From Flagellimonas ochracea (GTDB lineage: Bacteria > Bacteroidota > Bacteroidia > Flavobacteriales > Flavobacteriaceae), in contig NZ_JAAABI010000002.1 of NCBI RefSeq assembly GCF_009903685.1, forward strand, positions 682,001 to 746,000: a stretch of DNA of 64,000 nucleotides, given 5' to 3'. The translations under genes and the position numbers were made by a program. The notes beneath the pieces were generated by a model that saw only the letters and a program-made list of their open reading frames with translations, did no database searches and was not told the DNA's origin. Shown one piece after another: positions 1-8,194 of the stretch; position 1 is the stretch's first letter, and each line of letters starts with the position of its first letter.

Positions 1-447
1 TTGACAGCCTTGGAAGAGGCAATTGGAGATGTGGCGGGAATCTTGATTCAATTCCCTTTGTATTTTGGCATTATGGGAATCATGGCCGGAAGCGGAATGA
101 TCAATGCAATTTCCGATTTCTTCGTGTCGATAAGTTCCTCAACCACACTACCGATTTTTACTTTTTTTAGTGCAGGACTTGTAAATATTTTCGTTCCCAG
201 CGGAGGAGGACAATGGGCGGTTCAGGGTCCTCTGGTCTTGGAGTCGGCCTTGCGATTGGGTGTTCCTTTGCCCAAAGCCGTAATGGCCTTGGCCTACGGC
301 GATCAAGTAACCAATATGTTACAGCCTTTTTGGGCACTTCCCCTATTGGGGATTACCAGATTAAAGGCTAAGGAAATACTGCCTTATACCCTTATTTTTA
401 TGATAATAGGAAGCCTAATTTATTTAGCAGGGCTGCTGATTTTTTAG
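1..447 (+). CDS. Short-chain fatty acid transporter, AtoE family (C-terminal part)
   Basis: This is the C-terminal ~148 residues of a multi-spanning inner-membrane protein; the true start lies upstream of the window. The residues NIFVPSGGGQWAVQGP followed by a GDQVTNMLQPFWALPLLGI stretch are typical of the AtoE/TIGR00366 short-chain fatty acid transporter family, which takes up compounds such as acetoacetate and butyrate. At least three hydrophobic segments are visible, and the protein ends in a hydrophobic helix just before the TAG stop. It lies 31 bases before aat on the same strand. The substrate is inferred from the family only. Confidence 0.8.
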   Translation: MTALEEAIGDVAGILIQFPLYFGIMGIMAGSGMINAISDFFVSISSSTTLPIFTFFSAGLVNIFVPSGGGQWAVQGPLVLESALRLGVPLPKAVMALAYGDQVTNMLQPFWALPLLGITRLKAKEILPYTLIFMIIGSLIYLAGLLIF

Positions 448-478
448 ACCTATTCGTATTTTTATAAAAAAATAGCCC

Positions 479-1141
479 TTGGAAAATAACGGAAATAACT
501 TCCCCCTATATTTTTTGGGAGAACGGTTGGAGTTTCCTCCTGTTGAACAAGCAAATCAGGATGGTTTGTTGGCTGTTGGGGGTGATTTGTCCACTGAAAG
601 AATGCTACTTGCCTATAAAAGCGGAATTTTCCCATGGTTCAATCAGGATGCCCTGATTCTGTGGTGGAGCCCCGATCCTCGAATGGTCCTTTTTCCCGAA
701 AGGATAAAAATTTCGAAGAGTATGCGTAAAGTAATGAGTAGCCAACAGTTCAATCTCACTCAGAACACTTGTTTTGAAGCCGTGGTAGAAGCCTGTTCCC
801 AAGTTGAGCGTAAGGGTCAGGAAGGTACTTGGATAACGGAAAACATGAAATCTGCTTATTTGGAATTGCACAAAAAGGGATATGCCAAGTCTTATGAAGT
901 TTGGGAAAATGAAAAATTGGTTGGCGGGCTTTATGGAGTGGATTTAGGCCACGTTTTCTGTGGAGAAAGCATGTTCAGCCTCACCCCGAACGCATCCAAG
1001 TTTGCATTTATCAAGTTAGCGGAAGAACTGGCAAAAAAGAAATATAGAATGATAGATTGCCAGGTGTACACGAATCACTTGGAAAGTCTTGGTGCTGAGG
1101 AAATACCGAGGGCAAAATTCTTGGAAATCCTACAATCCTGA
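479..1141 (+). CDS. aat: Leucyl/phenylalanyl-tRNA--protein transferase
   Basis: Aat transfers Leu or Phe from charged tRNA to proteins with N-terminal Arg or Lys, making them substrates of the N-end rule/ClpS-ClpAP pathway in the cytoplasm. Family blocks are clear: GLLAVGGDLS (29-38), GIFPWF (49-54), WWSPDPR (62-68) and GGLYGVDLGHVFCGESMFS (149-167). The 220-residue length is normal. The start is unusual: a stop codon (473-475) sits two codons upstream and no ATG precedes the conserved region, so translation probably begins at the TTG at 479. It may be co-transcribed with the transporter upstream. The next gene, on the other strand, ends 1 base after it. Confidence 0.93.
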   Translation: MENNGNNFPLYFLGERLEFPPVEQANQDGLLAVGGDLSTERMLLAYKSGIFPWFNQDALILWWSPDPRMVLFPERIKISKSMRKVMSSQQFNLTQNTCFEAVVEACSQVERKGQEGTWITENMKSAYLELHKKGYAKSYEVWENEKLVGGLYGVDLGHVFCGESMFSLTPNASKFAFIKLAEELAKKKYRMIDCQVYTNHLESLGAEEIPRAKFLEILQS

Positions 1142-1142
1142 G

Positions 1143-2801
1143 CTACACTATCTTCAATATCTTACTCTGCCAAGGGTCCAAACTAAAATTATTCAATTTA
1201 TTGGTATTGAGATTGGATTTGGCCAAAGTGTAGTTGTTTTCTTTTAAATCCGCGTTAAAGGTTTGGGGCGCATCACTAAAATTATGCAGTACCAGAAAAT
1301 CCCCATCTGCATCCCAGCGGCGATACACATATAACTGCCCATGATTTTCATCCAAACAAGCATAGTTTCCATAAACTAGAGCGGGATTGGCCTTTCTAAA
1401 GGCAATCATTTCACGGTAATAATTTAAAATGGAGTTTGGGTCTTGTTCTTGTTTTGCCACATTGATGTGAGTATAATTCGGATTTACCTTTAACCAAGGT
1501 TCTCCTTTGGAAAAGCCGGCATTTTTATCGTCATTCCATTGTACAGGTGTTCTGGCATTGTCCCTACTTTGGGAATGAACTATGGATAGAAATGCATCCA
1601 TATCTTCACCCTGCTGTTCGGCTTCTTTCCAAGCATTAAGGGTCTCTACATCATTATAATCCGAAATACTGTCAAAGGCAACATTGGTCATACCGATCTC
1701 ATCCCCTTGATACACATAAACGGTACCTCGAAGCGTAAGTAAAAGGGTTGCCAAAAGTTTAGCTGAAGCTTGATGGTACCGGCCATCATCCCCAAAACGT
1801 GAGACCATGCGCGAAAAGTCGTGATTGCCCAGAAAAATGCTTCCCCAGCCTTTATCCTTTAGGACATCGTCCCAATTTGTAAAGACTTGTTTAAAATCAT
1901 TTAAGGTAAAAGGTTGGGGATCGTACTTGCCACCAATTCCACAATCGATGAACATGTGGTCAAAATGAAACACCATATCCAATTCCTTTCTTTCCTCGCC
2001 TACATATAAAGGGCCATTTTTTAAATCGATTCCAGGACCTTCACCAACAGTCATGATGTCGTATTTTGAGAGAACTTCTTGGTTCATCTCTTTGAGATAG
2101 TCATGAATTTTGGGCCCATTGGCATAGTCGTGTACAATGGTATCCTGGAACTTCTCATATTTGGTATTGGGAAGGCCTTCGGGTTTTGAAATCAGGGAAA
2201 TTACATCCATACGAAAACCATCAACCCCTTTTTCGAACCAATATTCGACAACGTCAAAAATTTCTCTTCTCACTTTGGGGTTTTCCCAGTTGAGGTCGGG
2301 TTGCTTTTTGGTGAAATAGTGTAGGTAATATTGCTGGGTAGCTTCATCATATTCCCAAGCACTTCCACTGAAGAAAGAAGTCCAATTGTTGGGCGGCCCA
2401 CCATTTTTTCCATCTTTCCAAATATAGTAATCCCTAAAGGGATTGTCTTTTGATTTTTTGGCTTCTTGAAACCAAGCATGTTCATCAGAGGTATGGTTAG
2501 CCACTAGGTCCATGACCAATTTAAGCCCCTTTTTATGCATTTGTTCCAAAAGTTCGTCAAAGGCATTTTGACCTCCAAAATCCTCAGAAATTTTACGATA
2601 ATGGCTTATGTCGTAACCATTATCATCATTTGGAGATTCATAAACCGGACAAAGCCAAATCACATCAACCCCAAGAGATTTAATATAATCCAGCTTTTCG
2701 AGGATTCCCCAAATATCTCCTACGCCATTTCCCGTAGTATCCCTAAACGAACGCGGGTATACCTGATACACCACGCTCTCTTTCCACCATTTTTTTTTCA
2801 T
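1143..2801 (-). CDS. Oligo-1,6-glucosidase-type alpha-glucosidase (GH13)
   Basis: A cytoplasmic 552-residue glycoside hydrolase of family 13 that should cleave glucose from the non-reducing end of isomalto-oligosaccharides. All four GH13 regions are visible: DLVANH (98-103), GFRMDV (195-200, nucleophile D199), TVGEG (251-255, acid/base E254) and GNHD (324-327). The QPDLNWENP stretch (167-175) marks the oligo-1,6-glucosidase subfamily, and Val200 directly after the nucleophile is the residue associated with alpha-1,6 rather than alpha-1,4 specificity. No signal peptide is present. The ATG at 2801 is preferred over the TTG at 2804. It follows a sodium/solute symporter by 17 bases, suggesting an uptake-and-hydrolysis pair. 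Confidence 0.9.
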   Translation of the reverse strand: MKKKWWKESVVYQVYPRSFRDTTGNGVGDIWGILEKLDYIKSLGVDVIWLCPVYESPNDDNGYDISHYRKISEDFGGQNAFDELLEQMHKKGLKLVMDLVANHTSDEHAWFQEAKKSKDNPFRDYYIWKDGKNGGPPNNWTSFFSGSAWEYDEATQQYYLHYFTKKQPDLNWENPKVRREIFDVVEYWFEKGVDGFRMDVISLISKPEGLPNTKYEKFQDTIVHDYANGPKIHDYLKEMNQEVLSKYDIMTVGEGPGIDLKNGPLYVGEERKELDMVFHFDHMFIDCGIGGKYDPQPFTLNDFKQVFTNWDDVLKDKGWGSIFLGNHDFSRMVSRFGDDGRYHQASAKLLATLLLTLRGTVYVYQGDEIGMTNVAFDSISDYNDVETLNAWKEAEQQGEDMDAFLSIVHSQSRDNARTPVQWNDDKNAGFSKGEPWLKVNPNYTHINVAKQEQDPNSILNYYREMIAFRKANPALVYGNYACLDENHGQLYVYRRWDADGDFLVLHNFSDAPQTFNADLKENNYTLAKSNLNTNKLNNFSLDPWQSKILKIV

Positions 2802-2818
2802 CAAGTTGTCCTGGCTTA

Positions 2819-4477
2819 TTAAGAGAAGACAAAATATGTGCTAATTACCAAAATAGAAATGAAGGCACCAACGACAAAAGCATATTTCCAAGGGGTAATA
2901 TCGATAACATCGGTACTTTCTTCTTTTGTCACTTCTTTTTTGGGTCTTATTTTACCGAAGAGTAGCATCACCAGAATGTTGAACACAAATAAAATGCCCA
3001 TTACGTGAAGATAATGTGGATAGGCTTCAGCTTTTATTATGCTCAACTGTGAAACATCGGTTATACCTTGGGCCTGTGCAAGTGCAACGGCACTTTCCCT
3101 AAAATTGGGTTCCAAAATCAACAAGCTGATCAAGTAAAGAATCACTCCTCCAATCATCACCACCTTGGCACCCAAAGCAGGAACTCTTTTGGTCAAAATT
3201 CCTGTCATCACCACGGCCAAAATAGGAACACTCAAGCTTCCCAACGATTGTTGAATGTAACTGAACAGGCCGTCTGGAGCATTGGCAATAAAGGGAGCAA
3301 TGATCATGGAAACGATTCCCAGTCCAAGGCCAAATCGTTTCCCTGCCTTTACCGTTTCCATATCTGTGGCTTCCTTGTTGAAGAAGAATTTATAAAGATC
3401 GAAACCAAACAAGGTTGCACTACTGTTCAGCAAACTATTGAAAGAACTTAGGACCGCTCCAAAAAGTACTGCTGCAAAGAAACCTGTTAATCCCGCAGGA
3501 AGCACCTTTGCAACCAAAGCAGGATAAGCTTGATCCGCATTTTCCAGCTGGCCATCAAAAACATGCCATGAAATAATACCTGGAACCACCACAATGATGG
3601 GGATGAGGAACTTAACAAAACCGGCAAGCAACATTCCTTTTTGTCCCTCTTTTAAACTTTTTGCACCAAAAACACGCTGCAAAATGGATTGATTGGTCCC
3701 CCAATAGTAAATTTGGGCAAGCATCATTCCGGTAAAAACAGTCCCGAAGGGGATTGAGGAGTCCACCGCACCTTTCATTACGAATTTATCCGGATTGGAT
3801 TCCCAGAGTGTATCCAGTCCTTGTGAAAAACTTCCATCTCCAATAAGCATCAATCCAAAAACGGGTATTAACAGACCACCTACCAACAACCCGATGGCAT
3901 TGATGAGATCGGATACAGCAACAGCCTTTAACCCACCAAAAATAGCGTACACCATACCTATTAAACCTATGGACCACACACAAATCCAAATCACGGTCCA
4001 TGGTTCCATGCCCAGCACATTGGGCAGGTCGAACATGGTACTGAACGCCAGCGAACCAGAATAGAGTATAGTTGGTAAAAGCACCACACCATAGGCAAAA
4101 AGAAAAAGAATGGAGAGCAGTGCCTTGGTCTGTTTGTCAAATCGATTTTCTATAAATTCTGGAATTGTGGTAATCCCTTTTTTCATGTATTTGGGGAGCA
4201 AAAATATGGCGGTAAAAACCATCGCTATAGCCGCTAGGGTCTCCCATGCCATTACCATAAGTCCTTCAGAAAAGGCCTGCCCGTTCAACCCTACAATTTG
4301 TTCTGCTGAAAGGTTGGTCAACAGCAGTGACCCTGCAATAGTTACAGCGCCGAGGGAGCGCCCTCCCAAATAATATCCATCAGCTGATTTTTCATCGGTT
4401 TTACGGGTGGCATACCAGGCCACCACGGCAACAAATAGTGTGAATCCCGTGAAAGAAATAAGTGTAAGTACTCCCAT
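2819..4477 (-). CDS. Sodium/solute symporter (SSS/SLC5 family)
   Basis: A 552-residue integral membrane protein with about 13-14 hydrophobic segments, belonging to the sodium:solute symporter family. The N-terminal DGYYLGGRSLGAVTIAG stretch, LTNLSAEQIVGLNGQAF and FGAVLSSFNSLLNSSATLF are typical family signatures of SglT-like sugar transporters. It lies directly upstream of the GH13 glucosidase on the same strand, so a glucoside or glucose substrate is a fair inference, but the sequence alone does not fix the substrate. The 236 bases upstream (4478-4713) must contain its promoter; no regulator gene is adjacent. Confidence 0.87.
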   Translation of the reverse strand: MGVLTLISFTGFTLFVAVVAWYATRKTDEKSADGYYLGGRSLGAVTIAGSLLLTNLSAEQIVGLNGQAFSEGLMVMAWETLAAIAMVFTAIFLLPKYMKKGITTIPEFIENRFDKQTKALLSILFLFAYGVVLLPTILYSGSLAFSTMFDLPNVLGMEPWTVIWICVWSIGLIGMVYAIFGGLKAVAVSDLINAIGLLVGGLLIPVFGLMLIGDGSFSQGLDTLWESNPDKFVMKGAVDSSIPFGTVFTGMMLAQIYYWGTNQSILQRVFGAKSLKEGQKGMLLAGFVKFLIPIIVVVPGIISWHVFDGQLENADQAYPALVAKVLPAGLTGFFAAVLFGAVLSSFNSLLNSSATLFGFDLYKFFFNKEATDMETVKAGKRFGLGLGIVSMIIAPFIANAPDGLFSYIQQSLGSLSVPILAVVMTGILTKRVPALGAKVVMIGGVILYLISLLILEPNFRESAVALAQAQGITDVSQLSIIKAEAYPHYLHVMGILFVFNILVMLLFGKIRPKKEVTKEESTDVIDITPWKYAFVVGAFISILVISTYFVFS

Positions 4478-4713
4478 GGTAGTGAATCAAGTTAGTTTGT
4501 GTTGATTTCAGCAAGATAGAGAAATTTCTATGTGTTTGTAAAAATATGGCTTGTAAGTTTGTGCTGGGGGGACCCATAAGCGTTGTTGACATCACGTGTA
4601 AAGTTGTAATGAAATAACTGAAAAACAAAACAGGAATTAACTATATAATTAAAAATCAAATACTTACAAAAAATAAGTTATATCGAGCCAATTATGGGAA
4701 AAAACAAAAAGGG

Positions 4714-5277
4714 CTAAACCTCATGATATCTAAAACAGGTTATTTCATGGTCGTTCACCATGCCCGTAGCCTGCATATGCGCATAGATGACGGTACTGCC
4801 CACAAATTTGAACCCTCGCTTTTTTAAGTCTTTGCTAATGACGTCTGAAAGAGTTGTCGTAGCCGGTGCATCCTTATAATTTTTCCATGTGTTCTTGATG
4901 GGTTTTCCATCCACAAAATCCCAAATGTAGTCACTAAAACTTCCAAATTCCTTTTGTGCTTCCATAAAGGCCTGGGCATTGGAAACTGTGGCGCGCACTT
5001 TTAGTTTATTTCTTATGATACCGGGATTCTGTAGCAATTCTGCAATCTTGTCTTCGTTGTAGTTGGCAATTTTTCTATAATCAAAATCGTCTAGGGCTTG
5101 CCGAAAGTTCTCTCGTTTTCTCAAAATGGTGATCCAGCTAAGTCCTGCTTGAAAGGTTTCCAAGATCAAGAATTCAAAAAGTGTGGCATCATCTTTTACA
5201 GGTACTCCCCATTCGAGATCATGGTATTCCTCGTATAGCGGGTCTCCCACACACCAACCACAGCGATGTTTTTCCAT
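4714..5277 (-). CDS. tag: DNA-3-methyladenine glycosylase I
   Basis: Tag excises 3-methyladenine from alkylated DNA as the first step of base excision repair. The 187-residue length is standard. The structural zinc ligands known from E. coli Tag are all present as Cys6, His19, His177 and Cys181, with the same spacing as in E. coli. The blocks RCGWC, YHDLEWG and TFQAGLSWITIL are characteristic. It starts 32 bases after the sbtA stop on the same strand, so it may be read through from the sbtA operon, although a functional link to bicarbonate transport is not evident. Confidence 0.94.
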   Translation of the reverse strand: MEKHRCGWCVGDPLYEEYHDLEWGVPVKDDATLFEFLILETFQAGLSWITILRKRENFRQALDDFDYRKIANYNEDKIAELLQNPGIIRNKLKVRATVSNAQAFMEAQKEFGSFSDYIWDFVDGKPIKNTWKNYKDAPATTTLSDVISKDLKKRGFKFVGSTVIYAHMQATGMVNDHEITCFRYHEV

Positions 5278-5309
5278 TTGTACTTCTTTTCACCAAAAAT
5301 AAGCGAAAA

Positions 5310-6272
5310 TCAGAACCATTGGATGATTACGAGATACAGGGGCATGCCAAGTGTGATGTTGAATGGGAAAGTGACGCCCAGGGCCATGGGCAGGTAAAGA
5401 CTGGGATTGGCCTTGGGAGCTGCTATTCTCATGGCAGCGGGCACAGCGATGTAAGATGCACTGGCGGCCAATATGGCAAATAAAAATCGATTTCCTATAC
5501 TTTCGGTGATATATTGGCTGAACCAAGCTACAAAGCATCCATTGATAATGGGTAACCCTATGGAAAATACCATGGCAAACCACCCTTTTTTCAGAAAATC
5601 GTTGAGTTTTTTACCGCTAGTTATGCCCATATCCAAAAGGAACACCGCCAAGAACCCCTTAAAAATATCGGTGGTGAAGGGTTTTATGCCTTCGGCCTGT
5701 TGGTCGTTAGCCAAAAAACCAATGGCCAAACTGCCCAAGATAAGCAGCACGCTACCGTTGGTAATGGAATGGTGCAAGACCTTAGAAAGTTTTCCTTTTT
5801 CTTTTTTGTCCTTTCGGAAAAGGTTCATCAAAAGTACTCCTATAATGATGGAAGGTGCTTCCATAAGGGCCATTACCGCCACCATGTGCCCGCCAAACTC
5901 AATCTGTTCCATTTCCAGAAACGAAATTGCGGTCACAAAAGTGACCGCACTTACCGATCCGTAGGCTGCTGCAATGGCCCCGGAATTTTCAACACTAAAC
6001 TTACGCCTCAGAATAAAGTAGGCAAAAATGGGGACGGATATTGCAAGAAACACTCCAAAAAAAAGTGACCACACAATCTCCATGTTAAATTGGCTGTGGG
6101 ACAACTCCAACCCTCCTTTGAACCCTATGGCAAAAAGCAAGTATAGGGAAATGAACTTTGATGAGTTTTGGGGAATTTCAAGATCACTCTTGACTTGTAC
6201 CGCAAAAATCCCTAAAAAGAAAAATAATAAAGCAGGATTTGTGAGGTTGTCAATCAGCAGGTGCAGATCCAT
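5310..6272 (-). CDS. sbtA: Sodium-dependent bicarbonate transporter, SbtA family
   Basis: A 320-residue inner-membrane protein with about ten hydrophobic segments, matching the SbtA (formerly DUF897) family that co-transports sodium and bicarbonate in cyanobacteria and is widespread in heterotrophic bacteria. Family features are the opening NPALLFFFLGIFAVQVKSDL, the AIGFKGG stretch and the paired repeats AAYGSVSAVTFVTA and SYIAVPAAMRIAAP, which resemble the two inverted halves of the fold. It is third in an operon after a small membrane protein and a small soluble protein, next to a divergent LysR regulator. No PII-like SbtB partner is visible; the small proteins may substitute for it (inference). 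Confidence 0.88.
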   Translation of the reverse strand: MDLHLLIDNLTNPALLFFFLGIFAVQVKSDLEIPQNSSKFISLYLLFAIGFKGGLELSHSQFNMEIVWSLFFGVFLAISVPIFAYFILRRKFSVENSGAIAAAYGSVSAVTFVTAISFLEMEQIEFGGHMVAVMALMEAPSIIIGVLLMNLFRKDKKEKGKLSKVLHHSITNGSVLLILGSLAIGFLANDQQAEGIKPFTTDIFKGFLAVFLLDMGITSGKKLNDFLKKGWFAMVFSIGLPIINGCFVAWFSQYITESIGNRFLFAILAASASYIAVPAAMRIAAPKANPSLYLPMALGVTFPFNITLGMPLYLVIIQWF

Positions 6273-6275
6273 CCA

Positions 6276-6569
6276 CTATTCTTCTAGGGTAATTTTAAGA
6301 ATCCCATCGATGCGAAGTCTTTTTCCTTCTCCGCGAATGCTGTTAATGAAATCCTTGGCAATTCTCTTTTCTTTTTCAAGTTCTTTTATCCTTTCATCGG
6401 GAAATTTGGTATTGGCATTTTTGTCACCCTCGCACCAAGATAACCGTTGAAGCTTGTGGAAGTTGATTTTTTCATCAAGCAGCGCCTGGATTACATCATT
6501 GGCTTCCGAAGCGGTAAAAGTACCATCTACCAATTGTATTTTTTGTTTTGTGTCTATCATTGTTTCCAT
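6276..6569 (-). CDS. Small protein of unknown function, paralogue of the protein at 7823-8194
   Basis: A 97-residue soluble protein with a predicted strand-helix-helix-strand order. I do not recognise a named domain. Its core aligns with the protein at 7823-8194: QLVDGTFTASEANDVIQALL parallels SLVEGEFEPAESAEVLLSLL, and LRIDGILKIT parallels LQIDSTIKIT near both C-termini. It lies 3 bases upstream of sbtA and 15 bases after the small membrane protein gene. The paralogue follows icd on the other side of the lysR gene. A sensor, adaptor or assembly factor acting with SbtA is inference. It does not look like a PII-type SbtB. Confidence 0.8.
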   Translation of the reverse strand: METMIDTKQKIQLVDGTFTASEANDVIQALLDEKINFHKLQRLSWCEGDKNANTKFPDERIKELEKEKRIAKDFINSIRGEGKRLRIDGILKITLEE

Positions 6570-6584
6570 GATTATATGTTTTTG

Positions 6585-6821
6585 TTATGATCTTTTTACT
6601 TGACTTTTCCCCATAAGATGAATAAACATCAGCCCGAGAACAATGGCCATCGAAATAAGTAGCCAGCCAAAGAACAGATAGTTGTTCAGTGCGGACATCA
6701 TCAGTATGATAGCGAACATGAAACCCATCAGGGTAAAATAAATAGGATAGTAACGCTCTGAATTTTTGGTTTTTTCCCTGGTTAGAGAAAATCTGGAATC
6801 TTGAGTTATTTTTTCAGCCAT
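6585..6821 (-). CDS. Small two-helix membrane protein, first gene of the sbtA operon
   Basis: A 78-residue protein with a charged N-terminus and two hydrophobic segments (about residues 25-45 and 50-68), ending in a basic tail. No family is recognised. The start at 6821 (MAEKIT) is chosen over the ATG at 6839 for two reasons: it places the upstream promoter motif exactly where the same motif sits before icd, and the 6839 codon would overlap the predicted -7 element. It heads the operon that continues to a small soluble protein and sbtA. A role as an accessory subunit of the bicarbonate transporter is inference. Confidence 0.72.
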   Translation of the reverse strand: MAEKITQDSRFSLTREKTKNSERYYPIYFTLMGFMFAIILMMSALNNYLFFGWLLISMAIVLGLMFIHLMGKSQVKRS

Positions 6822-6836
6822 GATTAATATTTTATG

Positions 6837-6883
6837 CAAATCTCTGATAAATTATTTATATAATTTTATTTATATTTATTATG
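6837..6883 (-). promoter_or_regulatory. Promoter and candidate LysR operator of the sbtA operon
   Basis: Read on the minus strand, a -7-like element (GAGATTTG, 6837-6844) is followed upstream by an AT-rich block at 6858-6883. That block matches 9633-9658 upstream of icd in 23 of 26 positions on the same strand. Both blocks begin exactly 37 bases beyond the first base of the start codon (6821 and 9596). The block would cover the -33 region, a usual place for a LysR-type activator. The same 81-base gap also serves the divergent lysR gene. Confidence 0.55.
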
Positions 6884-6902
6884 CTTTATATTATTAATAT
6901 TT

Positions 6903-7826
6903 ATGAATTATACTTTAAATCAACTTCGTATTTTCTTGAAAATTGTTGAAAAACAAAGCATTACCAAAGCATCTGAAGAACTTCACCTGACCCAGCCAGC
7001 GGTTTCTATTCAGCTGAAAAACTTTCAAAATCAATTCCCAATTCCTTTGACGGAGGTGGTGGGAAGGCAACTTTTTGTTACCGATTTTGGACAGGAAATT
7101 GCAGAAGCTGCTAGACGAATTTTAAAGGAAGTGGATGGTATCAACTACAAATTATTGGCATATCAGGGAGAGTTGGCGGGCAGGCTGAAGATTTCTGTCG
7201 TCTCTACGGGAAAGTACGTCATGCCTTATTTTCTTTCCAATTTCATGCGTGAAAACCCCGGAGTGGACTTGGTGATGGACGTTACCAATAAATCACGGGT
7301 AGTGGAAAGTCTGGAAGAAAACCAAGTGGATTTTGCCTTGGTGAGTGTTTTGCCCCAACACCTGAACTTGAACAAAGTGGGTTTGATGAAAAATATCTTG
7401 CATTTGGTGGGCAATCCCAAATACTTCAACAAAGTAAAATTGGGCAAGAGTTCATTTTCGAAGGATACGCCGTTGATCTTCCGGGAAAAGGGCTCGGCCA
7501 CTAGGGCAGCCATGGAAACCTATCTCACCAAAAAAAATGTAACAGTGAGCAAGAAAATTGAGCTAACATCCAACGAGGCGGTAAAACAGGCCGTTATTGC
7601 AGGTTTGGGATGTTCTATAATGCCTTTGATAGGTGTCAATAATGAACTAAAAAAAGGGGATTTAAAAATAATCCCCTTGAAAGACCTTCCAGTTATCACC
7701 ACATGGAACCTAGTATGGCTCCAAAACAAAAAACTATCACCCGTCGCTTTGGCCTTGTTAGATCATTTAAACGCGACCAAGGAGAAAGTCATCAAGGACA
7801 ACTTTGCATGGGTTCAAGAATACTAG
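6903..7826 (+). CDS. LysR-family transcriptional regulator (CbbR/CmpR-like)
   Basis: A 307-residue LysR-type regulator. The N-terminal winged helix (about 1-60) contains SITKASEELHLTQPAVSIQLKN-type residues (written here only in part: LHLTQPAVSIQLK), and a periplasmic-binding-protein-like effector domain follows from about residue 92 (RLKISVVSTGKYVMPYFL). Overall it resembles CbbR/CmpR regulators of carbon fixation and inorganic carbon uptake. It is divergent from the sbtA operon and convergent with icd and its partner gene, so control of both by bicarbonate, CO2 or a TCA intermediate is a reasonable inference. Its stop codon overlaps that of the converging gene in a CTAG. Confidence 0.9.
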   Translation: MNYTLNQLRIFLKIVEKQSITKASEELHLTQPAVSIQLKNFQNQFPIPLTEVVGRQLFVTDFGQEIAEAARRILKEVDGINYKLLAYQGELAGRLKISVVSTGKYVMPYFLSNFMRENPGVDLVMDVTNKSRVVESLEENQVDFALVSVLPQHLNLNKVGLMKNILHLVGNPKYFNKVKLGKSSFSKDTPLIFREKGSATRAAMETYLTKKNVTVSKKIELTSNEAVKQAVIAGLGCSIMPLIGVNNELKKGDLKIIPLKDLPVITTWNLVWLQNKKLSPVALALLDHLNATKEKVIKDNFAWVQEY

Positions 7827-8194
7827 GTGTTCTGAGGTGATGGCATTTTAGGGGTTATTTTTATGGTGCTGTCTATTTGTAGGTTCCAACCGTTATTACG
7901 AGCTTCCAAAACCAACTTGGTCACCTCCTGTTTTGCAGCCTTTAGGGCATCAATACGCTTTTGGGAGTTCTCGGAATCAGCGTTTTTCACTTCTTTTAGG
8001 TTTAAAAGTCTAACCGAATGAAATTTTACCTTATAATTGAGAAGGGAAAGCAGAACCTCTGCGGATTCTGCTGGTTCAAATTCACCTTCTACCAAGCTAA
8101 CTTCAAATTTGGGAGAAACATCTGACGGCTGGTCGTTTTGGGGCAGTGTTTTCGATTTACTGCCCCTGAGCCATTGAAAAAGCTTGTTTTCCAT
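7823..8194 (-). CDS. Small protein of unknown function, paralogue of the protein at 6276-6569
   Basis: A 123-residue protein whose residues ~30-115 align with the small protein upstream of sbtA (shared pattern: VxGxF, LL helix, FHxxxL, a Lys/Glu-rich helix, then IDxxxKIT). It carries an extra basic and Ser/Pro-rich N-terminus of about 28 residues. The gene overlaps the end of icd by 38 bases, so the two are likely translationally coupled. Only one ATG is available, so the overlap is probably real. Function unknown; the association of one paralogue with a bicarbonate transporter and the other with CO2-releasing isocitrate dehydrogenase is notable. Confidence 0.78.
   Translation of the reverse strand: MENKLFQWLRGSKSKTLPQNDQPSDVSPKFEVSLVEGEFEPAESAEVLLSLLNYKVKFHSVRLLNLKEVKNADSENSQKRIDALKAAKQEVTKLVLEARNNGWNLQIDSTIKITPKMPSPQNT

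Noticed and set aside
6276..8194. The two small proteins as SbtB (PII-like) regulators of SbtA
   Set aside because: They lack the PII ferredoxin-like repeat pattern and T-loop region; the similarity is positional only.
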